Positions 45,514 through 57,168 of a stretch of DNA of 64,000 nt are shown here, piece after piece (the stretch's first letter is position 1; every line of letters begins with the position of its first letter). The DNA is from Nymphalis io. Its lineage: Eukaryota > Arthropoda > Insecta > Lepidoptera > Nymphalidae. The notes beneath the pieces are model-generated. The model was not told the origin of the DNA and searched no databases. It worked only from the letters and a program-made list of their open reading frames with translations. The translations under genes and the position numbers were made by a program. The DNA lies in contig NC_065908.1 of the NCBI RefSeq assembly GCF_905147045.1, positions 5,146,001 through 5,210,000 on the forward strand, written 5' to 3'.

Positions 45514-45825
45514 ATATACAAAATAAAAAAAAATGCATTTTTAAATATTTCCAGCATAATCTGCTGTCGTTATTAAATAAAAGGATTTCACAGCAAAAAA
45601 AATTATGTTCATATCATGTTTCCAAGTGTTTGTTTATGAGTGTTTTTTTATGAGAGCAGTAATCTCTCGAATCTCGCTAAGCCGCTTAAATGGGAAGGGT
45701 GTTTTACTTTTATACTAGTATTGCTATTTTTAATTTGCAACATGTTATAAAAATATTTAATCAATTTAATATTGATAATGAATATGAATGATTTGAGTTT
45801 ATATAATACATTATATATCGAGAGA

Positions 45826-45890
45826 GAGTTGAGATGGCCAAATGATTGGGACATTTGAATCTTAACCGATGATTTCTAACCCGGACACAC
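45826..45890 (+). mobile_element. SINE-1 head cut off by SINE-2
   Basis: gagttgagatggccaaatga (box A), acatttgaatcttaaccgat and gatttctaacccggacac (box B) are a SINE-1 head. It stops where the SINE-2 begins at 45891, and no SINE-1 body follows the SINE-2. Confidence 0.77.
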
Positions 45891-46186
45891 TTTTTTTTTA
45901 TATAGATTAGGAAGGTGGACGAGCATATGGGCCACCTGATGGTAAGTGGTCACCAAACGCCCTTAAACATTGGCATTGTAAGAAATGTCAACCATCGCTT
46001 ATAGCCAATGCGCCACCAACCTTGGGAACTAAGATTTTATGTCCCTTGTGCCTGTAATTACACTGGCTCACTCACCCTTCAAACCGGAACACAACAATAT
46101 CAAGTATTGCTGTTTTGCGGTAGAATATCTGATGAGTGGGTGGTACCTACCCAGACGGGCTTGCACAAAGCCCTACCACCAGTATA
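45891..46186 (-). mobile_element. SINE-2, full length
   Basis: It runs from a T run and atagattaggaaggtggacg to gccctaccaccagtata, with all blocks and very few changes. Two overlapping open frames across it are by-products of the repeat. Confidence 0.97.
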
Positions 46187-46230
46187 CACGTCTACACCTA
46201 CCACCAGTATACCAGTATACACGTCTGAAC
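46172..46230. repeat. Local tandem duplications at SINE-2 head edge
   Basis: ctaccaccagtatac occurs at 46172-46186 and 46198-46212, and cagtatacacgtct at 46180-46193 and again ending at 46226. Overlapping duplications have been built from the last bases of the SINE and its flank. Confidence 0.85.
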
Positions 46231-46544
46231 TTTCATATTTTAATTTTTGTTTTAATTCATCTTGTTTTAGATGGTTAAGAAAAGATTCAAGAGGAAAACT
46301 AAATTGTGTTGCTACCTAAACCTTAATCTTGAAGTGTTCTATACATTGAACCATCGAGGCAGTAGAATTTGTATTCAAAATATTCTTCGAAATTTGAAGG
46401 CATAACACTAATTTATTGATAAACTAGTCATGTCCAGGGTGGGCACTCTAGTTATAAAAACCTTATTGCATTCATAATATTACCTTCCTTTTTGTAATAT
46501 TTAAGAAAAATTTGAAAATACTACGTCTCCTGTTGAAGTAAGCT
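46231..46544. other. AT-rich stretch, no gene seen
   Basis: No recognisable feature. Confidence 0.5.
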
Positions 46545-46662
46545 TACGGCGGCCATTTTTAAGAGAGATTAGGCAACTGCGCGGTATATATTTTAGTGCA
46601 CAAGTGTGTCACAAATAATCGCATAATCCGATAAGATAGTCATCCGACGGAAATGGAAATAA
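46545..46662 (-). mobile_element. SINE-3 3' part
   Basis: ttacggcggccatttttaag, agagattaggcaactgcgcg, atattttagtgcacaagtgt and cgcataatccgataagatag match the reversed end of SINE-3. The tRNA-like head is missing. Confidence 0.72.
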
Positions 46663-47601
46663 TTCAAGCGCAATTCAAACGAGTTTACTTGCTTGCCAAT
46701 TTCCAGATTTTGGACAGCTGTCAGAATTCAGTCAAGAGGTCATAATTCAATCCACTAAGTTATGTCGACTTGATTTATTTATATATTTCTAATCAATTTA
46801 TTTTCATAATGACATTATTATTAAGGTTACTTCCAAAGCAAAACTATCACAATGTTATATAGAAGTAAATAAACAGAGATGATAGATCTTGATTCAGACC
46901 GCCAGACTCCTAGATTGAAAGTCTGTGTACAGTGTGAAATGCTGGTGTAATACTACATATTTCACTAACCATTTCTCATAAGACGTGAACTGAGATGAAT
47001 CGTAGTTCGGACATGTTAACGTTGTATTGAAAAACATATAAAATTCCTTATAATATTAAACATTATTAAAGGAATAGATCATCGCCGATTGTCACAAGTT
47101 TAAATCTGCGCAAGCACTTTTGTCTTTTCATCCGGTGATTTTTATTTTCTATGATGATATCTTCAACTCTAAAGGTACTCTTTATCATCTTAAATCGAAT
47201 CATATAATTCTTTATTTAAATAGGCTTATAAGGGTTATTGCTTTGAATTATCATGTTACATATTGCATCATATTCACGTTCACAGGAACGGTAAAGAAAT
47301 CACTGCTAACTTCTAAGCTGTAGTCTGCCAATAAGAATTTAATTTGGAGGTTAACTTAGTACCTCAGGACCATAGAAGCAAGTGTCTATATAAGGAAATC
47401 ACTAGACAGAGGAAGGATTTGAAAACATTTTTAATAATAATTTATTCGTAATTATTCATGTTACTAAATTATAAATATGAAAGGGTATTAAAAAAATTAT
47501 ATTCTTGTGTAAGAATATTTTATATTATTATTTGCTAGCTATAATCGCCACTGCGTTGTAATGCCTCTATATTTTTATCCCCTCTATTATCCAATAAGAC
47601 A
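46663..47601. other. AT-rich stretch, no gene seen
   Basis: Open frames at 47120-47323 lack recognisable domains. No other feature. Confidence 0.45.
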
Positions 47602-47629
47602 ACCAAACAAAGGCTTGTCTTTGTTTGGT
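47602..47629. repeat. Perfect 11-bp hairpin
   Basis: accaaacaaag at 47602-47612 and ctttgtttggt at 47619-47629 are exact reverse complements around loop gcttgt. No T run follows, so a terminator role is not suggested. Confidence 0.93.
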
Positions 47630-47728
47630 AATCATATGTATTAAAAAATTGATGTTCGTGATTGTCAAATACAAACTATTAACAATACTCTTACCATACA
47701 TGCTAACAATGTATATAATAATAATAAT

Positions 47729-48091
47729 GTCCTCCGGACCGATTTCCGGGCACGGCGGCCAATCTCAAGAGAGATTAGCCAACTGTGAACAGGACCTATT
47801 ACAGTACACAAGTGTGTGCGCAAAAACAGTTGCACTATCTATACCCTAACTCGCACAATCCGATGGGAAGGCAATTCGAGCCGACCGAAAAGGACAGTTC
47901 TGGCACAGGACCAACAGCTTTACCTGTTTTCCAAGGCACGGGAGTACACCCTTCCAATATTCAGACTCCGGGCTGTTACTGAGAATTTTCGACAGAAAAA
48001 CCGAATAACTTTGCTGGCCCGACCTGGGATTTGAACCCTGGACCGCAGGGTCTGCGGCCGTACATCTAGCCACTAAACTAACGAGGCAGGC
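47729..48091 (-). mobile_element. SINE-3, full length
   Basis: Reversed from gtcctccggaccgatttccg to the tRNA-like head ending aaactaacgaggcaggc. Box B lies in gacctgggatttgaaccctg. A (TAA)n tract precedes it as the tail. Several open frames on both strands of this copy are artefacts of the repeat. Confidence 0.96.
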
Positions 48092-49339
48092 GAGTTATGT
48101 TATAATATATGGCATTACTTTTCATTTAAATAACACTTGTATGTATAAGTAGGTTGTCTTATTGTAATTCAATAAATACCTACATGCCCTAAATAGTTTC
48201 CAGATACAGAGATTCTTTTACAGTCTAGTTATTATCTCATGTAATTCACATTAACAATACTTTTCGAACAATGAAAATCGTTTAAAATAATTTCGGTAAC
48301 AAAATTTAATTAAAAATGTTAGCTAACTTGGTACTAGCGAATTATTGAAAGCAAATATTGATTAGGACGGCCATGATAGGTTAATTCGTTAATCTTGACA
48401 TTGAAAAGCCTTTAGAAATAGCCGCTTTTTTGATAATTATGAAAGATGATTGATTATGAGATATTAAGATATTGCTATCTCATTCCCCCTTACCGTTTTA
48501 TGTTTGAGTAAACTTCAGCTTGTATTACAAGCGATATTTGTCTGCTATAGTTTAAGATTTTCGACAGTTTCTCAATTATTTTTAGGGCTATAATTTAATC
48601 CAATAAAATCAAAATTAGAATCATTATCATAATACAAATGTATTTTAATTTATATCTAGCGCATAATAAAAGCTGGTTTATTTAATTATAAAAAAGTACC
48701 AAGGCATCGTACTTGCAATCGTTATCACAGAATACAGTTCCACTAACGACATCACCAATCAGATAACATTAAATTTTAAAAATAGAATATTTTCAAAACA
48801 ATAAAATTCCTAAAACTATTCAACAAAATATAAATGATTCAATCCATTGAATACGATACACATAAATACAATTCAAGCATTGATCAGAATCGGAATAATT
48901 CTACAGACATTCCCAGATGTATAATATTATACACACACTTGTATGGATGTACATATGTATACATGAGACCGCTTGTTGGAACCATTTCCCGGCATATGGA
49001 GCAAATTACCCACATTGTCTAGGGATTCATTTACTTCTTTTACGCCTGCAAAGATTGCAGCGTAAAGCCCATATTGTTACATCTTTTGTCCCTTTCTAAT
49101 TAAGTTTACGTGAACGAAACGGAAAAGTTTTTTATGTAATTTTATGTTCCTCGGTCTTTTTGTCGAGTTTTCAATAATAACACTTTGTATGAAATTAAAA
49201 GGAATGTGTTCTTTGGAATAAATATACTATTAAGATAAGGGAAACGTTCAGAATCATTACAATATTTAAATAAAAAAATAATGACGGGATTTATAAGAAA
49301 TCTATATTTTATATGAAAAAGTAAATATACTTTAAATAT
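48092..49339. other. AT-rich stretch, no gene seen
   Basis: Two short frames around 48834-49099 overlap each other and have no domain. No element recognised. Confidence 0.45.
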
Positions 49340-49520
49340 GAAACTAAGGTCACATCGGACACAAGTAGTTTTTGTTTCAAATATTTTTCTTCACCGTTAA
49401 GCCCAGAAATGAGTCATATACGAGAATTAAGTGCATAAAAATTCGGTGGTATCAGAAAATTTGAACCCGCAATCTTCAGTTACCTAAGATTTAAATGTTC
49501 TAACCACTAGGCTACAGCTC
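49340..49520 (-). mobile_element. SINE-1 5' half, degenerate
   Basis: tttttcttcaccgttaagcc, cgagaattaagtgcataaaa, attcggtggtatcagaaaat, ttgaacccgcaatcttcagt and tctaaccactaggctacagc follow the reversed SINE-1 head and first body part. The 3' half is lost. Confidence 0.68.
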
Positions 49521-50530
49521 AGTTCGTCTTTACCACCATCGATAATTTTGTTTTCGCCGTGAGTATTTTGTATTCATGTGAAATAAAGTACAACATGTAG
49601 CAATTTCATAATAAATTTACCGACTATGTACAGAACACTACACGGTCGTGTTCAAACAACTTCATTGTAGTTTAATAGATAAAGTGGGAAGCGTTGTACA
49701 CATTGCCGTAGAATAGTTTAGTACTAGAAATTTAAAGTAAAGAGGTAAGCGTGTTAATGGATGAGGCTAAAAATAATGGAATTTACAAGAGTATATTTTT
49801 ACACACGATTGGATAATTGAGATTTGATAATGGGATTATGGAATACTTCAATTATTTTTATTTATAGAATAAAAAATATTTCAATTATATGTAATAAATA
49901 CAATCACTTTACATTTATTTATGAAAAAAAATTACATTAAGGACTGTACATATAAAAACTTCTTTTTTGTTAGGTAAATGTATTTATTTCTCATAGCATT
50001 TTTTTTCTCTTTAAACAATTAATTAGAATGTTCTTTCAAACTTAATTTAAAATATTAAAAATGATTTATCTAATGCTAACAACTCTGCTCGATAGCAAGG
50101 AAAAACGAGTGTACAAAAACTATGAATTGCAAAACGCAGGATGTTCTTTCAATACTTAGCCAACAATTTTATCTTTTATGCATTGTAATAAGGTACTATT
50201 TTACTTGATAAGTAATGTGATAGTCAAAAGTTTGTTTTTATTTCATGGCACTTAGTACAAAAGATCTAGGTAACTTCATTTCAATTACCGATACATAAAT
50301 ATCAGCCTGATCGAATTTATGTTGGTAAGTACTCCGCGTTATAATTTTGAATCAAAACGCAACTACTCACTACAAAATATAGAGGTAAAGAGTGTTAGAG
50401 GAAACAATTGAAAGTATATTTTTGGAAAAAGTTTTGTATAAAGTAATTTAACAAATATTGATGTTGATATTGTTATATACAAATTCGATAAAATTGTTCC
50501 TAGTTATACAGAAGTTATACAGAAACATAC
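49521..50530. other. AT-rich stretch, no gene seen
   Basis: gttatacagaagttatacag near 50503-50522 is a short direct repeat beside the next SINE-2. No other feature. Confidence 0.45.
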
Positions 50531-50767
50531 ATTGTGTTCCGGTTTGAAGGGTGAGTGAGCCAGTGTAATTACAGGCACAAGGTACATAAAATCTTAGTTC
50601 CCAAGGTTGGTGGCGCATTAGTTATAAGCGATGGTTGACATTTCTTACAATGCCAATGTCTAAGGGCGTTTGGTGACCACTTACCATCAGGTGGACCATA
50701 TGCTCGTCCTCTAAAAATATATATAATATATAATAATATATTGCTCATATTCTATAAAAAAAAATAC
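50531..50767 (+). mobile_element. SINE-2, 5' truncated, with AT-rich insertion near its tail
   Basis: It starts at cattgtgttccggtttgaag and is well kept to ggaccatatgctcgtcc. A stretch of about 40 bp, mostly (AT)n-like, then separates this from gctcatattctataaaaaaa, the family 3' end. Confidence 0.93.
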
Positions 50768-51363
50768 AAAAATATTAAGTATATTCTGACCGAGATTATT
50801 TCTGAAATACTATACACACACATACTCACAGGACTATGTTGCTATGATCGATTTTATCGATACTAACGATTAATGGTATAAAATAAGAAAAACCTCCTTC
50901 AACAATAATTGGCCTGCATGTGTGCTTGAATTGAAAACTTTAAAATTTCCAATACAAGTGATATTGCGTTGCATCATTAAAACTACATAAGCAAAAAAGC
51001 TACATAAAACAAGTTTATAAAACAATAAAGTGAAAAAATAAATTCTAAATTAATAATAAAGGTCACCATTATGATATGATAAAGGAATTAATTTTATCTA
51101 ATAATGAAATATTATCGCACCAAAATATGATATAACATTTTAGTTATAATTCTGTTAGCTTAGAATCTGGAGCAGAGTTTAAAATAATATCTTATACGAC
51201 CTATAATACGACGTGGTTGTTTAAACTTGGAGCGTTAATTAAATTTAGAGATTCCTCCATGAAATTACTAACTGAGAATAAATTTAACGAAGTGCACGAA
51301 AATAGTTTACAAAGTACTTTCGTTTATCATGGGTGGTAACAAATTATATTAATATTTATATTA
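50768..51363. other. AT-rich stretch, no gene seen
   Basis: No recognisable feature. Confidence 0.5.
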
Positions 51364-51575
51364 TACTAGCGGACCCGGTAGACCCGCTAGACGACGCCCT
51401 GCCTTATAGACATTTTTTTCGTTAGGTAACATACCGACAGCAGCGCCAACTACAGGGTCCAATTGTATTTTCAAATCACCCAGGAACCCATTGAAATATA
51501 CACACAAAATTTTATCCAAATGGATCCAGCTGTGTACAGAAGAGTTATATATATTTAGATTACTAACTGACAACT
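51364..51575 (+). repeat. ctag-edge dispersed repeat
   Basis: atactagcggacccggtaga is followed by gacgacgccctgccttatag, cagcagcgccaactacaggg and atccaaatggatccagctgt. The actagcgg edge is the same as at 59278 on the other strand. The 70-codon frame on the minus strand is an artefact of this repeat. Confidence 0.55.
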
Positions 51576-51631
51576 TTAGCTGTCAATAAAAATACATACG
51601 TGACAAAATGTGTTGACACACTCGTCTCATA

Positions 51632-51868
51632 TCAGTGAACAATGGTAAAGGTAGAAACCTCCGCGGTAAAAGCTGGAGCGAACAAACGATGCAAATATTC
51701 GTCTCTTATTCCAAAATATGTCTGTTCCATTTGCGATTGACACTTGGACCTTGAAGTAATAGTGCAAAAACCTTTATCATAACAAAACCCGCGTCGCCAG
51801 CGTTGAATAAGGTATGTGACGAAAATCCTTAAAAATCCGGCATTTAACGTACATAATGCCTGAACCAT
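51632..51868 (-). other. Unclassified 78-codon open frame
   Basis: It starts at ATG and encodes MVQALCTLNAGFLRIFVTYL and then a mixed, Cys- and aromatic-containing peptide. The DNA is GC-richer than its surroundings. No domain recognised, no splice signals I trust; it may be an extension of the repeat at 51364. Confidence 0.15.
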
Positions 51869-52591
51869 TTTAACGTAAATAATTTTAATTATTACTTATA
51901 CATATAAAATATTAAAAGTATTAGGTAGTAGCGGTAGACCAACATTCTTTTTAGTTTTGGTAATTTCTAAATAGCTTCCTTCCATATTAACTTAAAAAGA
52001 CACAGTTATTGTGAAATTACAGACAGATATTTCAATTTTATTTATTTGTATAATAGTTATTTATAAAAAGAAACATAATAAGTTCCCAATGCTGTCTAAG
52101 GCCTTCTGTCTAAGGCTTATCACCACGCTTCCTGGTTGCTATATATAAATGTTGTAAAGTAAGTAATGTGTGAAGTTTGCCTAACATTGTTTTTTCATCG
52201 ACGAGGACAATATTAAATTATTATTATTTAGACACGTCAAGAAACGTTGTTTTTCGTTTTTTCTAAATTGGATTACTTAGAAACTATTTTCGAATTTTAA
52301 AGATATTTCTGAGAAATTATTTAAATATTTCTAACGCTAATAAAATAATTTTTCTTTTTTTTCTTTTTCTTTTTGAATTTTTCTTAAATATTTTTCTTAA
52401 AAACTCTTTCTACCCAGCATTTTGAAATGTAAATTTGCACCTTGAACAGATATCAAATGATTCGTGTATCACTCGCTGGAAAAGTTCATGAAAGTCAATC
52501 TCGACTGCGGCTCGGATGTGACGTTTTACAAATACTGGTACTTAGGGTATGGCGCGAAGAATGCAGAGCGGAAAGCTATTGATAAATAGTC
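51869..52591. other. AT-rich stretch, no gene seen
   Basis: A T/C-rich tract lies at about 52348-52390. No other feature. Confidence 0.5.
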
Positions 52592-52790
52592 TATACTCAT
52601 ATTATAAAGAGATAAGTTTTTGTTTTTGGTATGTTTGATTGTAATGAATAAACTCAACAACTACTAAATCGGTTTTAAAATTTCTTTCACCTATAGAAAG
52701 CTTCATTATCAGCGAATGACATAAGTTGTATTTTATTTTCAAAACAATTTAAACGACTACGAATTTGACCCCTACGGAAATACACCGACG
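52592..52790 (-). repeat. ctag-edge repeat, inner end
   Basis: actcatattataaagagata, ttgattgtaatgaataaact, caacaactactaaatcggtt and ctttcacctatagaaagctt align with the copy at 59026, same orientation. The ctag edge itself is not present. Confidence 0.55.
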
Positions 52791-53460
52791 ATTAGTGGTT
52801 CAGACCCCATCAAGACCTTTTAGAAATTCCAGGGGTTTTGTTTTGTTTGTTTTTTTTTAATTCATCTTTGGCACTTAAGTATAACATCGCTAAGAAACCT
52901 GCATATTTTTACCAATGATTATTTATATTTTAGTTGAATTTAATTTATTCAATATCGTAAAGTGTTATCCTGAAGTGTGACTCCAAAATGTATTATTAAC
53001 AAATAGTAAAACAGTATTCAAAATATTATGTTCGTTTCGTTCCAAAAGCAAAGCTTACAATAAACTCTTGATTTTCAATTCTTATTGCTTAGCTCTTTAA
53101 GCGCCACCATAAAGTTGTGATACATTGGATATAATAAGTGATTCTTAACAACAGATTAATAACAGAATATTGTGACGCTCAAATTCTATCAAGTACCACT
53201 TTCCAAGTATATCAAAAATTCAATTCATGTTCAGCGTTGAAGGAAAAACTCAAATGGCAAGCGGTATTTATGGAAAGGAATTCTGTGAAAGTTACTTTGT
53301 TGCATGACCGATATTAGAGAAAATAATAGTACAGAAATAGCCAATCGAGGACATAATCGATATCACGTGTTCTCTGAGGCATGGGGCTTAATACTGCAAA
53401 CATTTTAGCTCTGGTCTATTAAGTTTATTTTCAGAAGTTACCTCAGTACATTTGTGATTT
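52791..53460. other. AT-rich stretch, no gene seen
   Basis: No recognisable feature. Confidence 0.5.
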
Positions 53461-53520
53461 ATGTATAATAATGAACTGTAAATGTACAATAATGTATAAT
53501 AATGAACTTATGTATAATAA
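53461..53520. repeat. Short tandem repeat, tail of SINE-3
   Basis: tgtataataatgaact and close variants repeat about three times. ataatgaactt also occurs just beyond the other end of the SINE-3, at 53852, so part of this may be a target-site duplication and part the SINE tail. Confidence 0.75.
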
Positions 53521-53851
53521 TGCTGTCTTTCTGACCGATTTCGGCCTTGGCAACCAATCTCATGAGCCAACTGCGCTGGACATATTATAGTGCACAAGTG
53601 TGTGCCCAACACAGGTGCACTCTCTATTCCCTCACTCTAATAATCCGATGGGAAGGCAAACTGACACGACCGGAAAGAGTTCAGTTGCAGGAACAACGAT
53701 TTACAAACTTTCCGAGGCACGGAAGAGCTACTACTGAGAGTATTAGAGAGAAAAACTCACCATTACCTTATCGCTCCAACCTGGCGTTTGAACTCAGGAC
53801 TTTTAGATCTGCAGCCTTAGAGCTAGCCATTAGACCAACGAGGAAGTCAAG
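53521..53851 (-). mobile_element. SINE-3, nearly full length
   Basis: Reversed from gctgtctttctgaccgattt through atattatagtgcacaagtgt and tccgatgggaaggcaaactg to the head ending cattagaccaacgaggaagt. About 30 bp are missing around the ggcacgg...cttcc block. The 102-codon frame over it is an artefact. Confidence 0.94.
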
Positions 53852-53875
53852 ATAATGAACTTTATCATTTAATAA

Positions 53876-54040
53876 AGAGTGAGCCAGTGTAACTACAGCT
53901 ACAAAAGATATAGCATCTTAGTTCCAAAAGTAGGTAAGTATAAGTCAGTAATATTATATTTCTTACAGAATCAATGCCTATGGCGGTAGTGATCACTAAC
54001 CATCTGGTAGCAGTCTGTCTGCTTATTTTAAATTATATAT
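53876..54040 (+). mobile_element. SINE-2, 5' truncated and diverged
   Basis: aaagagtgagccagtgtaac, atagcatcttagttccaaaa, atatttcttacagaatcaat and ggcggtagtgatcactaacc are the second half of SINE-2; the end decays near ctgcttattttaaatta. Confidence 0.75.
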
Positions 54041-54061
54041 AACATAATAATTCAAACCGAT

Positions 54062-54337
54062 AAGCCGTGATGACCCAGTGGTCAGAACGCGTGAATCTTA
54101 ACCGATAATCGTGGGTTCGAACCCGGGCAACCACTAAATTTAGATGTGCTTAATTTATGTTTACATTTCATTTCGTGCTTGACGGTGAATGAAAACATCG
54201 TGAGGAAACCTGAATGTGTCAAATTTCACTGAAATTCTGCCACATGTGTATTCACCAACCCGCATTGGAGCAGCGTGATGGAATAAGTTCCAAACCTTCT
54301 CCACAAAAAAGGACATTCACAGGCTGTTACTGTTACT
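54062..54337 (+). mobile_element. SINE-1, nearly full length
   Basis: It has a complete tRNA-like head: box A (gacccagtggtcagaacg) and a perfect box B (ggttcgaaccc). The body follows, and the end has lost the gaggccttagcccagcagtg segment: ccacaaaaaaggacattcac joins directly to aggctgttactg. Confidence 0.96.
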
Positions 54338-55082
54338 AATTCAAACATGGCTTCATAATACAATAAATACAAGTTATGAAAAATAATAATGTTTCCATTG
54401 CAATTCTACTTAAAGCGTTATAATTACTTTTTGTACAATGGTAATATTTTAGACTTTTGGAAAAAAAAAATATTAATAAAAATTATGTTACGATCGTGTG
54501 GGTAATAAAATGCCGCCGGTAAAAATGCGAGGTGATGTATTTCGGTATTCCGAGGCGCTTAATACTTAGTTGTACACAGATGTACATAATATTCGCTATA
54601 GTCCCGGGGTTCGGATAGTTCGCTTTATAAAAATGTTATCACTATTGCTTTCGAAAGTAAACATATTTAACATAAATTCGCAGAACTCACTACTAGGTTA
54701 CAGGGCATAGCTGTAATATTATTTCCGAAAAATATCTTGTTAAAGAAACATTAAGTACAAACAATTAATAAAACATTCTGATAATTCGAAATATATATAA
54801 CATTTTATAAGCATGCAACAGAACAAAAATAATCGACTTTGAGTGAATTAAAAATAAAGTCAAGCAAACTAAAATATTGCTAGAAAAAAGCGAAACACTG
54901 ATACAATGACTTTTGGGTTCGAATTTTTTTTTTTTTGAAGACGTTAGATCGACTCCTAATTATAGTTAATTGAACTGCAAATTATAATTATTTGTAAATC
55001 TAGAACAATAAACACAATTAGATTTTTTTTAATAACATTAGGTCAGATGTATTACGTTGTTTAAATATATTGTAATGCCATG
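54338..55082. other. AT-rich stretch, no gene seen
   Basis: A poly-T tract lies at 54924-54936. No other feature. Confidence 0.5.
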
Positions 55083-55283
55083 TTTTTTTATTTAAAATAG
55101 GTAGGCCAACGGACAAATTTGTATTTTGATGGTCCCTACCGCCCATAGATATTGGTACTGTTAGAAATTTTAACCATCCCTTACATCGCCAATATATAAT
55201 TATCGCTGTTTTAACGATAGAATATCTAAATACTGGGTAGTACCTACCTAGACGGGCCTGCACGCAGCCTTATCACCAAATAT
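55083..55283 (-). mobile_element. SINE-2 with central deletion
   Basis: It starts tttatttaaaataggtaggc, continues ccgcccatagatattggtac and cttacatcgccaatat, then jumps to tcgctgttttaacgatagaa and finishes cctagacgggcctgcacgca. About 90 bp including the box-B-like region are missing. Confidence 0.83.
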
Positions 55284-56007
55284 AATGAAAATATCCCTTG
55301 GAGCGAAATCCCTATCGAAAAAGAGAGAGAGTTATATATAAAGTAAATAAAGAACTCATAAAATACCTGTTCTAACGCTATTTATTTGCGAAAAAATATT
55401 GCATGTGATAGGGAATATTTGTCGATATCCCCGATCGCAGCCGTTTTTAACATTAAAAAGCTAAAGCATAAATTGTTGGCAAATTGAAAGTAATAATAAT
55501 AAAATAAAATAAATCGTATAACTATCAATAAACTATATAACTAAATATATATATAGAGAGAGATTTTTTTAATTGTCATTTTGGTAAAACGTAAGTCTTT
55601 TTTTAATAAACTCTAGGTTGGACGACAAACATGCCTAAAACACAATGGGACATATTTGAAGCGCGTTTGCCTTAAATATTCTTATTCACTCATTTAACAC
55701 TTTAAAAAGTGTACGTAATATTTTTAGGCAATCTCAAAGTTTTCTTAGTAAATCAGTTTCTTTTGATCTACACAAAGTTACTATTTTAGTTATAATTAAA
55801 ATGTAGTTGAATACAACATGATGCAATTATTATGAATATATAATAATATACTAATATTATATATGTTGGAGAATGAAGAACGGATCGTCAATTGATTAAG
55901 GATTCGGATTCGGATGAGGCGATTAGCAGCACAGTGGTTGACAGCACACTGTCAATATTGTTTAAATTTAGCTGATGAATGGGACGTGGAGTCGATACCG
56001 TATTTCA
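55284..56007. other. AT-rich stretch, no gene seen
   Basis: Short GA runs lie near 55322 and 55553. No gene or element recognised. Confidence 0.5.
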
Positions 56008-56262
56008 CTAGTGGTAGGGTTTTGCATGCTAGTTTGGGTAAGTACCACACAATCAGATATTCTACCGCAGAACAGCAGTATTTGGTATTGTTGTGTTTCG
56101 GTTTGAAGTGTGAGTGAGCCAGTATTATTACAGGCAAGAAGGATATAACATTGTAGTTCCCAAGGTTGGTGGTGCATTGGCGATGTAAGCGATGGCTGCT
56201 ATTAGGTCTTACACTGCTAATCAGGTGATCTGTCCGGCTATATATTCTTTAAGAATAAATAG
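56008..56262 (+). mobile_element. SINE-2, nearly complete
   Basis: It starts cactagtggtagggttttgc and keeps the body through gttcccaaggttggtggtgc. The 3' end is rearranged: after ggctgctattaggtcttaca the ccaccttacc block is shortened, ending ggctatatattctttaagaa. Confidence 0.92.
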
Positions 56263-56269
56263 CGGAGGA

Positions 56270-56543
56270 TATAATAATAATAATATCCTGGGACATTATT
56301 AACACACGGCCATCTGATCCCAAATTAAGCTTGTACAAAGCTTGTGCTATGGAAACCAGACAACTGATATACTACATATACTACTTTTTCTTTTTGTAAA
56401 TTCATACTTATATAGATAATTACACCCAGACTCAGGACAAACAGATATGTTCATGCACACAAATTTCTGTCCTGGGTAGGAATCGAACCCACAACCTTCG
56501 GCGTGAAAGGCAAGTATCTACCAACCAAGCCAACCGGCTCGTC
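56270..56543 (-). mobile_element. SINE-4, full-length reference copy
   Basis: Reversed from an (AAT)n tail and aatatcctgggacattatta to the head ending aagccaaccggctcgtc. Box B is gtaggaatcgaacccac. The head could fold as a tRNA-like structure with gccggttggc at its 5' side. It lies 8 bp from the end of a SINE-2. Confidence 0.97.
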
Positions 56544-57168
56544 AAATATACGTAGAGCCAAACGCGTTCCAAAAAGAAATCCGTACATGTGTGCATTTTC
56601 GTATCTGTACAAGTGTTAATGTATGTGTGTAACTTCATGTTATAATAAGTATAGAGTGCATACGGAGTTTTATTTCCTACATCTACAATGAATAAAGATC
56701 TGAAGCAATGACCGTCAACATAAATATCCCTCATTATATAAATAAATTGCTTTTACTGTGGGTAACAAAAATATTATCAGCCTAAAAGACAAAATAAAGA
56801 AATAAAAATAGGGAGCGAATACAACTTGATGAAATTTTGTAAAAAACATCATCATGCTACGATTTTGACAAGCATGTGTGAAGTATCCCATGGTCCGAGC
56901 CTCGAGTGGTCCCAGGACCTGAAGCGTCCCAAAAAATGCATCAAAATTCGAAAGAAAAACGGGAAATTATATAGGAGTCATATAAATTCCTTTTTTCAGT
57001 AACTTTTCCTGCGAGGCTTTTACAGAATTACTATTTATTATTAAAGGTACTAATTTACAAACATTTTTTTTAATTAATTTACATTTGTTGTATACGAATT
57101 AATACGTTGTGAGCAAATCTGACATTTATCATACATTAACATACATTTATCTCTCATATCTATCTCTC
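56544..57168. other. AT-rich stretch with an unassigned GC-richer patch
   Basis: ccatggtccgagcctcgagt near 56890, followed by ggtcccaggacctgaagcgt, is GC-richer but unrecognised. No gene called. Confidence 0.45.

Noticed and set aside
46008..46319. Overlapping 103- and 79-codon open frames
   Set aside because: Both are read from a full-length SINE-2 and similar peptides appear at every well-kept copy (6780, 34018, 42523, 55968). They are translations of a non-coding repeat.
47785..48073. Cluster of open frames on both strands
   Set aside because: They all fall within one SINE-3 copy, and the same peptides recur at 53547 and 57782. No gene.
56480..56543. tRNA gene on the minus strand
   Set aside because: Same reasoning: the T-arm and anticodon-like region belong to SINE-4 and recur at 14840, 36674 and 40740.
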